Under the pieces are notes generated by a model that did not search any database, was not told the DNA's origin, and was given only the letters and a program-made list of their open reading frames with translations. Both the position numbers and the translations under genes were made by a program. Source: Hyphomicrobiaceae bacterium (lineage in GTDB: Bacteria > Pseudomonadota > Alphaproteobacteria > Rhizobiales > Hyphomicrobiaceae). Taken from it: 5,970 nucleotides of DNA. The stretch is taken from contig JAGRKR010000159.1 in the NCBI GenBank assembly GCA_020442225.1, positions 1 to 5,970 of the forward strand, read 5' to 3'. This document shows, in pieces, positions 1 through 5,064 of this stretch (positions are counted from its first letter, which is position 1; the number at the start of each line of letters is the position of its first letter).

Positions 1-1432
1 TCTTGCCGGGATTGAGGATGTTGTCGGGATCGAACGCGCGCTTAATGCGGCGCATCAGCTCCACCTCCACCGGGCTTTTGTAATGAATGTTCTCGGCGAG
101 CCTCAAGCGACCGATGCCGTGCTCGGCGCTGATCGAGCCACCGAGCTCGACGACGATGTCGTGGACGAGGCGGTTCACGTTGGCCGTCTCGGCGGCGAAG
201 CGCTCGTATGTCCAGTCGGTCGGACGCACGGGATTATAATGCAGGTTGCCGTCGCCGACGTGGCCGAACGAGCAGTGGCGCACGCCGGGATAGGCTTTCT
301 CGACGGCGGCATCGGCGCGTCGGATGAACTCGGCGATGCGCGACAGCGGCACGGAGATGTCGTGGGCAATGCTGCCGCCGGCCGATTTCTGGGCTTCCGC
401 CAGGTCCTCCCGCATTTTCCAGAGTTTCTTGGCCTGCTCGCCCGAATTGGCGATGACGGCGTCGGTGACGAGGCCGCTTTCCATCGCCCTCTCCAGCGCT
501 TCGGCAAGCGGCTCGTGCAGAGTGCCCGGCGCGCCCTGGTCAGCGATCTCCATCAGCACGTACCAGGGATGGACGGAGGCGAGCGGATCGGAATGACCCG
601 GCACGCCTGCGAGCAGGAAGTCGATGATCGAGCGCCGGATCAGCTCGAAGGACGTCACGCTGTCGCCGAAGGCCTCGCGCATGAAGCCGAGCAGCTTGAC
701 CCCGGCCTCTGGGCCCTCGACGGCGATGAACGCTGTCTGTTGCTCGGACGGCTTGGGAAACAACTTGAGAACGGCCGCCGTGATGATGCCGAGGCTGCCC
801 TCGCCACCGATGAAGAGCTGCTTGAGGTCGTAGCCCGTGTTGTCCTTGCGCAGCGCTCTGAGCCCGTCCCAGAGCTGGCCGTCGGCGAGCACGACCTCGA
901 GCCCGAGCACGAGATTGCGGGTGTTGCCATAGCGCAGGACCTGGATTCCCCCGGCGTTGGTCGAGATGTTACCGCCGATCTGGCACGAGCCTTCCGCGCC
1001 GAGGCTCAGGGGAAACAGCCTGTTGACTCCGCCAGCGGCGTCCTGGATGTCCTTCAGCACCACGCCGGCCTCGACCGTGATCGTGTCGTTCTCCGTGTCG
1101 ATCTCGCGGATCTGCTTCATGCGGGCGGTCGAGACGATGATCTCGCTGCCGTCGTCGTGGGGCTGGCTCGCGCCGGTGAGCCCGGTGTTGCCGCCCTGCG
1201 GCACGATCGCCAGGCGCGCTTCGGCGCAGACGCGGACGATCTCCTGGACTTCCGCCGTGCTCGCCGGCCGCAGCAGGAGCGGCACTCGCCCCACCCAGTT
1301 GCCGCGCCACGACGAGCAGTAGGCGACGAGCTCGCGCGGGTCGTCGATGAAGCCCGCCGGTCCGACGATCCGCTTCAGGCGGTCGAGAGTGGCTTGTGAG
1401 GCAGCGTGGCGGGTGCCTATGGTCGCAGTCAT
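1..1432 (-). CDS. FAD-binding oxidase, GlcD / D-2-hydroxyglutarate dehydrogenase type (C-terminus cut by window edge)
   Basis: This flavoenzyme probably oxidises a D-2-hydroxy acid (glycolate, D-lactate or D-2-hydroxyglutarate type) to the 2-oxo acid and passes electrons to a quinone or flavoprotein carrier. Starting from the ATG at 1432, 477 codons are visible without a stop. The last residues read NILNPGK, the usual end of this family, so only a few residues are missing. The N-terminal half is the PCMH-type FAD domain: PQGGNTGLTG at about 78-87, GAEGSCQIGGNISTNAGG at about 145-162, and GGEGSLGIIT at 209-218. The C-terminal FAD-oxidase domain carries FGHVGDGNLHYN (389-400) and SAEHGIGR (435-442). 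His391, His398 and Glu437 match the metal ligands known in D-2-hydroxyglutarate dehydrogenases, and His438 matches the neighbouring catalytic histidine. AGGA lies about 9 bases before the start. No cysteine-rich iron-sulfur domain is fused within the visible part. The gene is divergent from the thioesterase. Family assignment is firm; the substrate is not. Confidence 0.95.
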   Translation of the reverse strand, partial: MTATIGTRHAASQATLDRLKRIVGPAGFIDDPRELVAYCSSWRGNWVGRVPLLLRPASTAEVQEIVRVCAEARLAIVPQGGNTGLTGASQPHDDGSEIIVSTARMKQIREIDTENDTITVEAGVVLKDIQDAAGGVNRLFPLSLGAEGSCQIGGNISTNAGGIQVLRYGNTRNLVLGLEVVLADGQLWDGLRALRKDNTGYDLKQLFIGGEGSLGIITAAVLKLFPKPSEQQTAFIAVEGPEAGVKLLGFMREAFGDSVTSFELIRRSIIDFLLAGVPGHSDPLASVHPWYVLMEIADQGAPGTLHEPLAEALERAMESGLVTDAVIANSGEQAKKLWKMREDLAEAQKSAGGSIAHDISVPLSRIAEFIRRADAAVEKAYPGVRHCSFGHVGDGNLHYNPVRPTDWTYERFAAETANVNRLVHDIVVELGGSISAEHGIGRLRLAENIHYKSPVEVELMRRIKRAFDPDNILNPGK

Positions 1433-1490
1433 GGGCTCGTCCTGGCGTGTTAAGAGCGGGAAGCAGGATAACGAAAGGTCACGCGACGCG
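1433..1490. promoter_or_regulatory. Short divergent intergenic region between oxidase and thioesterase
   Basis: The 58 bases between the two start codons must hold the 5' signals of both genes if each is transcribed from its own promoter. On the plus strand GATAAC at 1467-1472 is a possible -10 box, 18 bases before the thioesterase ATG, but no good -35 box sits at the right distance. On the minus strand TTAACA lies 17 bases from TTTCGT, a poor match to the sigma-70 consensus. The promoter role is inferred from gene arrangement, not from clear boxes. Confidence 0.35.
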
Positions 1491-1952
1491 ATGCAAGAGA
1501 AAAATGAAGCGCCGCCCGCCCGCGCCCGGGGATTCCGCCGCCATGTCGGCTATACGACCACCGCCTGGCGGGATGGCTTCGCCGAGATCGAGCTGATCCT
1601 CGGGCCCGAGCACATGAACAGTCTCAACATCGTCCATGGCGGCGTCTACATGACTCTCCTGGATGCGGCTCTCGGACACGCCGTGTGCTGGTGCTCGGTG
1701 CCGGGCCATGCCCGTTTCGCCGTGACCGTGAGCCTGGCAACCACGTTCGTCGATAGCGCCCAGCTCGACGAGAACGGCCAGGGCAAGCTCATCGCCACAG
1801 GCCGGCTCGACGGCATCCACGAGCGCATCGGTACGACGACGGGCGAGGTCCGCGACAGCTACGGCCGGCTCTGCGCGACCGGCGTCGCCACCTTCCGCTA
1901 CTTCGCCGGCAGCGAGCATATCGAGGGGGTCGCGAAGCGGCGCAACATCTGA
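1491..1952 (+). CDS. PaaI-family hotdog-fold thioesterase
   Basis: This 153-residue cytoplasmic protein is probably an acyl-CoA thioesterase of the PaaI / 4HBT group, hydrolysing an aryl- or acyl-CoA ester. It has the family's compact length and signature: after a short N-terminal strand, HMNSLNIVHGGVYMTLLDAALG (starting near residue 41) places the HGG turn at 49-51 and the catalytic-type Asp at 58 on the central hotdog helix. The strands that follow (AVTVSLATTFV, GKLIATGRLD, ATGVATFRYF) are typical of the fold. The glycine usually found three residues before the HGG histidine is Asn46 here. I chose the ATG at 1491 because homology begins soon after it; the frame is open further upstream to 1347, but that would run across the start of the divergent oxidase gene. 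The ribosome binding site is weak (AAAGG, about 12 bases upstream). The gene converges on the enolase-superfamily gene, with 67 bases between the stops and no convincing terminator there. The substrate cannot be read from the sequence. Confidence 0.9.
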   Translation: MQEKNEAPPARARGFRRHVGYTTTAWRDGFAEIELILGPEHMNSLNIVHGGVYMTLLDAALGHAVCWCSVPGHARFAVTVSLATTFVDSAQLDENGQGKLIATGRLDGIHERIGTTTGEVRDSYGRLCATGVATFRYFAGSEHIEGVAKRRNI

Positions 1953-2019
1953 CGCTTCGCCGCTCGGCTCCCCCGCCCTTTCCGGCAAGCACCCAGCCCG
2001 CAGTCGCAGCCGGTACGCC

Positions 2020-3126
2020 TCAGGCGATCGTGTACTCCCGCAGCTTCGCCTCGTCGATGTCGAGCCCGATACCCTTGCCGGGCGGCAGGTCGAGCGTGCC
2101 GGCACTGAGGTCCATCGGCGTCCTCGAGAGATCGTCGGCAAGCTTGGTGGGGCCGACCATCTCGGCGACGTCGCAGACGTGGTTGTAGGCGCATGCGATC
2201 TGGGCCTCCGCCGCCGCCTCCAGACTGGAGCACATGCCCTGGCCGATGATGAGCTGGGTGCCGGCCGCCTCGCAGATGTCGATGATCTTGCGGGCGTTGA
2301 TATAGCCGCCGACCTTTGTGATCTTGATCTTCACGGCATCCACCGCGCCCGCCGCGATGAAGCGATAGGCGTCGCTCGGCGTCACCACGCTCTCGTCTGC
2401 CATGATCGGTGCCGCCCCGAGCCGCCGGAGCCGCACCATGCCGTCGATATCCTGGCCGGCTACGGGCTGCTCGACGTGCTCGAGCCCGAGCTCGCCAATT
2501 CCGCGCATGAAGGTGAGCGCATCTGAGATAGAATAGCCGGCATTGGCGTCGACGCGAATGCGCACACCGTCGCCGACGGCCTGACGGACGGCCCGCACCC
2601 GCGCGATGTCCTGCTGCACGTCCGCCGTGCCCACCTTGACCTTAACCGTGCCGTAGCCGCCGGCGACATAGCCTCGCGCCGTTTCGGCCACCTTCTCGGG
2701 CGTATCGATGCCGATGCTGGCCGACAGCTTCAGGCTGCGACGTACGGGTCCGCCGAGCAACTGGGCGATCGAGAGGTCGTAGCTGCGCGCCAGCGCATCG
2801 AAGGCGGCCATCTCGACGGCGCTGCGGGCGAACTGATTGCCCATCCGCTCGCTCGAGAGCAGGGCGTGCAGCCCTTCCACCGAAGTCAGCTCCTGGCCCT
2901 TGAGCGCCGGGGCATAGGTGTGGCTGACGACGGCATGCATGGTCTCGACGGTTTCGGGCGTGTAGCCGGCGACGCCCTGGTGGGAATCGCCGTAACCCAC
3001 GTGGCCGCTGTCGGTCTCGAGCTTGACGATAAGCGTGCTCAGCGCCTTGTGCGTGCCGCGGGCCATCTTGTAGTCGCCCTTGGTCGGCACGCGCACCTTG
3101 TAGGCCGTCAGTGACGTGATCTTCAT
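2020..3126 (-). CDS. Mandelate racemase / muconate lactonizing enzyme family protein (enolase superfamily, MLE subgroup)
   Basis: This 368-residue cytoplasmic enzyme is expected to abstract the alpha proton of a carboxylate bound to Mg2+, giving a racemisation, epimerisation, cycloisomerisation or dehydration. The N-terminal capping domain covers about residues 1-125 and the (beta/alpha) barrel follows. The catalytic set is intact: the KxK motif is K162/K164, the metal ligands are D193 (in RVDANAGY), E219 (in EQP) and D244 (in ADES), and the opposing lysine is K268 in DAVKIKITKVGG. A lysine on each face of the active site is the MLE-subgroup pattern, also seen in dipeptide epimerases, N-acylamino acid racemases and cis-3-hydroxyproline dehydratase. 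It differs from the His-Asp pair of mandelate racemase and sugar-acid dehydratases. AAGGAG lies 8 bases before the ATG. The gene follows a TctC-type binding protein on the same strand, so the substrate is likely a carboxylate captured by that protein, but this is inference. Confidence 0.93.
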   Translation of the reverse strand: MKITSLTAYKVRVPTKGDYKMARGTHKALSTLIVKLETDSGHVGYGDSHQGVAGYTPETVETMHAVVSHTYAPALKGQELTSVEGLHALLSSERMGNQFARSAVEMAAFDALARSYDLSIAQLLGGPVRRSLKLSASIGIDTPEKVAETARGYVAGGYGTVKVKVGTADVQQDIARVRAVRQAVGDGVRIRVDANAGYSISDALTFMRGIGELGLEHVEQPVAGQDIDGMVRLRRLGAAPIMADESVVTPSDAYRFIAAGAVDAVKIKITKVGGYINARKIIDICEAAGTQLIIGQGMCSSLEAAAEAQIACAYNHVCDVAEMVGPTKLADDLSRTPMDLSAGTLDLPPGKGIGLDIDEAKLREYTIA

Positions 3127-3197
3127 GCTGGGGTCTCCTTCTGCGCGCGGTCGAGCGGCAGCCCGGCCGCTTCGGTCAGCACCTTGCGCCGGGAGCG
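3123..3197 (-). other. Short open stretch overlapping the start of the enolase-superfamily gene (leader peptide or gene remnant)
   Basis: Reading leftward from a stop at 3200-3198, a short frame is open until a TGA at 3125-3123 that overlaps the ATG of the next gene as ATGA. From a GTG at 3182 it would encode 19 residues (VLTEAAGLPLDRA... ending in TPA). The composition looks like an ordinary protein C-terminus, and the ATGA overlap is the arrangement of translationally coupled genes. It could be a coupling leader, the tail of a decayed gene, or chance in GC-rich DNA. There is no strong ribosome binding site before the GTG. Low confidence. Confidence 0.15.
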
Positions 3198-3210
3198 TCA
3201 GCGCCCGGCG
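3187..3210 (-). promoter_or_regulatory. GC-rich intercistronic hairpin between the binding protein and enolase-superfamily genes
   Basis: CGCCGGG (3187-3193) pairs perfectly with CCCGGCG (3204-3210). Two more inner pairs (GC 3195-3196 with GC 3201-3202) are possible beyond a single mismatch, closing a GTCA loop. It starts about 13 bases after the stop codon of the binding protein on the minus strand. No T-run follows in the direction of transcription, so it is not a classical intrinsic terminator. Stable intercistronic hairpins after binding-protein genes (as between malE and malF) protect upstream mRNA and raise binding-protein levels relative to downstream genes; the same role is inferred here. 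Confidence 0.4.
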
Positions 3211-3222
3211 GGGCGGCAGTTT

Positions 3223-4236
3223 TCACTTCTTGCCCTTGTCCGTCCCCATCAGCGTCGAGGACACGAGCGGCTTGATTTCGCCGTGCACGGTCTTGAGATA
3301 GTCGACCGCCTCCTTCGGGCTCATGTAAGCCGCGCCCAGGCCGGCACGCCGCAGGATCTGATCGAACTCGGGCGACTTGGCGGCCTTGGCGGCAGCCTTG
3401 ACCAGCTTGTCATAGATGGCGTCGGGCGTGCCCTTCGGCGCGGCGAGGACCATCGGCGTCGACACGTCGGGTGACTTGAAGCCCTGCGTGTTGAGCGGCT
3501 TATAGGACGACAGGACGGGATCGGCCCGGTGCGGCACGACACCGAGACAGCGGATCTTGGCCTCGAATCCGGTGATGAGCTGGATGCCGATGAAGCCGAA
3601 ATCGACCTGGTTTGCCGCGAGCAGGACCCGGGCCTTCGAGCCGCCCTTGGTCGGCACGTCCTGGGCGACCAGCTTGTTGGCAGCCAGGAACCCGGCGCCG
3701 CTCAGATGATGGTTGCTGCCGCGTCCGGGATGCCCCCAGCGCAGCTTGCCCGGCTGCTTGCGGATCGCCTCGACCACGTCCTTGGCCGACTTGAAGGGAC
3801 TGGCGGCGGGGACGCAGAGCGCCGCGCTCAACGCACCGACCGAGCCGACGGTGCGCATGTCCGTGATCGGGCTCGCCGGGGCGCGGCCCTGGATGTGGGT
3901 CACGAGCGACGTCGTGCCCGAGTGGAAGAACAGGGTGTAGCCGTCCGGCTTCTGCTCGAGGAACGCCTTGAGGGCGATGACCTGGCCGCCACCGGTCTTG
4001 TTGACGATGTTGATCGGCTTGCCGAGATCCTTCTGCATCAACGCAGCAAGCGTGCGCGCGTAGGTATCGACGCCGCCGCCCGCAGCCAGACCGACGATGA
4101 AGGTGATCGGCTTGTCCGGATACTCGGCGCGCGCGCTGCCAGCCGGCAACACCAAGGCGGCGATCGCGAGCAGGGCCCCAAGCCAGCGCGCCGGCCTGGT
4201 CTGCCATGCGCTCAATTCGGTTCGATGGTCACGCAT
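3223..4236 (-). CDS. Tripartite tricarboxylate transporter (TctC/Bug family) solute-binding protein
   Basis: This 337-residue periplasmic binding protein would capture a small carboxylate or related solute for a TctAB-type permease. An N-terminal signal peptide is clear: basic residues R14 and R17, a hydrophobic core at 19-33 (LGALLAIAALVLPAG), and a signal peptidase I site after ARA (35-37), so the mature protein begins EYPDKPI. The family signature follows: ITFIVGLAAGGGVDTYAR at 44-61, where the glycine loop and Asp57 correspond to the ligand-contacting loop, then NIVNKTGGGQVIA at 76-88 and PDGYTL at 97-102. The middle and C-terminal segments (WGHPGRGSNHH, VPTKGGSKAR, VDFGF, APKGTPDAIYDKL) also fit Bug proteins. 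Length is normal. GGAGG lies 6 bases before the ATG. No tctA or tctB is present, so it is an orphan within this window, as is common for expanded Bug families. It is probably co-transcribed with the enolase-superfamily gene downstream. The ligand is unknown. Confidence 0.95.
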   Translation of the reverse strand: MRDHRTELSAWQTRPARWLGALLAIAALVLPAGSARAEYPDKPITFIVGLAAGGGVDTYARTLAALMQKDLGKPINIVNKTGGGQVIALKAFLEQKPDGYTLFFHSGTTSLVTHIQGRAPASPITDMRTVGSVGALSAALCVPAASPFKSAKDVVEAIRKQPGKLRWGHPGRGSNHHLSGAGFLAANKLVAQDVPTKGGSKARVLLAANQVDFGFIGIQLITGFEAKIRCLGVVPHRADPVLSSYKPLNTQGFKSPDVSTPMVLAAPKGTPDAIYDKLVKAAAKAAKSPEFDQILRRAGLGAAYMSPKEAVDYLKTVHGEIKPLVSSTLMGTDKGKK

Positions 4237-4284
4237 TTCCGTCCTCCCTGTCGTATTCTTTTTCTGCGGCTCTATTCCATTTCA

Positions 4285-4301
4285 CGGGCCCCTGTAGCCC
4301 G
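4285..4301. promoter_or_regulatory. Inverted repeat in the divergent region between binding protein and GST genes (candidate operator)
   Basis: CGGGC (4285-4289) and GCCCG (4297-4301) form a perfect inverted repeat around a 7-base spacer. It sits about midway in the 134-base divergent region (4237-4370), next to an AT-richer patch at about 4255-4283 that could hold the binding-protein promoter on the minus strand. Its place between two divergent starts suits an operator for a shared regulator, but five-base GC arms are expected by chance in such DNA. No regulator gene is present in the window. Confidence 0.2.
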
Positions 4302-4360
4302 AGCGGAGCAGACCCGCCGGCGATCTTATGTGCCATGATGATTACAGGGAAGAAGCAATC

Positions 4361-4365
4361 GGAGG
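4361..4365 (+). promoter_or_regulatory. Ribosome binding site deciding the GST start
   Basis: GGAGG lies 5 bases before the ATG at 4371. The frame is open upstream, with further ATGs at 4335 and 4338, but those lack a Shine-Dalgarno sequence and would add about 12 polar residues ahead of the conserved ILYGYWRS start of the thioredoxin fold. This site supports 4371. Confidence 0.7.
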
Positions 4366-4370
4366 CCGGC

Positions 4371-5018
4371 ATGATTCTCTATGGCTACTGGCGGTCGGCC
4401 GCGACCTTCAGGGTTCGCATCGCTCTGGCGCTGAAGGGCCTCGCGGCCGAGCTGCGGCCTGTCGATCTGTCACGCAACGAGCAACACAGCCCGGCCTATC
4501 GCGCCGTCAATCCCCAGGGGATCGTACCGACGCTGGTCGACGGTGCGGCGACGATCTGCCAATCCCTGGCGATCATCGAGTATCTGGAGGAGGTCTATCC
4601 CGATCCGGCGCTCCTGCCGGAGGATGCCGCCGCCCGGGCGCGCTCGCGGGCCGTCGCCGTCGCGGTCGCTGCCGAATTGCAGGGCCGAACCGGCACAAGC
4701 ATCCGCGATCATCTCCTCGAGCGCTTCGGGGCCGATGTCATGACAGAGTGGTATCGTCATTGGGCGCTCGTCGGCTGCGCGGGCCTGGAAGGGCTTCTCT
4801 CGCGCGAGCCGCTGGCGGGACGGTTCTGCTTCGGAGATCGCCCAGGCCTCGCCGACTGCTTTCTCTATCCGCAGTATCGGGTCTTCGAGCGCCGCGGGGT
4901 CGATCTCGGCGGATTTCCGACTCTGAGGCGCATCGCGGACGCCTGCCGCAGCGAGCCGGCCTTCATCCACGCAGCGCCCGAGAACCAGCCCGACCGCGTC
5001 GTGGACCCGCGGTTCTAG
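4371..5018 (+). CDS. Zeta-class glutathione S-transferase, maleylacetoacetate/maleylpyruvate isomerase-like
   Basis: This 215-residue cytoplasmic protein belongs to the glutathione-dependent cis-trans isomerase family that converts maleylacetoacetate or maleylpyruvate to the fumaryl form in tyrosine or gentisate breakdown. The N-terminal thioredoxin-like domain begins ILYGYWRSAATFRVRIALALKG. It has the cis-proline motif in NPQGIVPTL (47-55) and the glutathione-binding QSLAIIEYLEE (64-74). The helical C-terminal domain contains GDRPGLADCFLYPQ (155-168) and ends with the family-like AAPENQPD. Length matches MaiA. Two features are unusual: the Ser-Ser-Cys type active-site stretch is Ser9-Ala10-Ala11, and the helix motif usually like DIHPxNNxR reads ELQGRTGTS at 102-110. 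A changed substrate, or a glutathione transferase role, is therefore possible, and I give no gene symbol. It is transcribed divergently from the binding-protein gene and converges on the TRAP permease gene, and no homogentisate or gentisate genes are nearby. Family is firm; reaction is uncertain. Confidence 0.9.
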   Translation: MILYGYWRSAATFRVRIALALKGLAAELRPVDLSRNEQHSPAYRAVNPQGIVPTLVDGAATICQSLAIIEYLEEVYPDPALLPEDAAARARSRAVAVAVAAELQGRTGTSIRDHLLERFGADVMTEWYRHWALVGCAGLEGLLSREPLAGRFCFGDRPGLADCFLYPQYRVFERRGVDLGGFPTLRRIADACRSEPAFIHAAPENQPDRVVDPRF

Positions 5019-5036
5019 CCGGCGATCGGACCCCTT

Positions 5037-5057
5037 GCGGGCACGCGCGACGTCCGC
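5037..5057. terminator. Weak hairpin between convergent GST and TRAP genes (possible bidirectional terminator)
   Basis: GCGGGC (5037-5042) can pair with GTCCGC (5052-5057), with one G-T wobble and a 9-base loop. It lies in the 46-base gap between two convergent stop codons, where a shared terminator is expected. There is no T-run on either side, so it would be a poor intrinsic terminator; Rho-dependent ending is equally likely. Confidence 0.2.
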
Positions 5058-5064
5058 CCCTCAT

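Noticed and set aside
83..1399. A plus-strand open frame of 438 codons antisense to the FAD oxidase
   Set aside because: It mirrors the codons of the oxidase exactly. In GC-rich genes the antisense frame lacks stops because TTA, CTA and TCA codons are rare. Its translation shows no family motifs, whereas the minus strand has clear FAD and metal-site motifs.
1347..1490. A 48-residue N-terminal extension of the thioesterase
   Set aside because: It would overlap the divergent oxidase start, has no hotdog homology that I can see and no ribosome binding site; the ATG at 1491 gives a family-length protein.
1953..2019. A terminator between the convergent thioesterase and enolase-superfamily genes
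   Set aside because: Only 3-4 bp stems with tiny loops and no T-run were found, not enough to call.
3529..4338. A plus-strand open frame of 269 codons antisense to the binding protein
   Set aside because: Low-complexity Arg/Ala/Asp-rich translation without recognisable domains; the opposite strand encodes a full TctC protein with a signal peptide.
4981..5016. AGAACC / GGTTCT inverted repeat at the end of the GST gene
   Set aside because: The arms are only 6 bp, 24 bases apart, and inside coding sequence; nothing supports a function.
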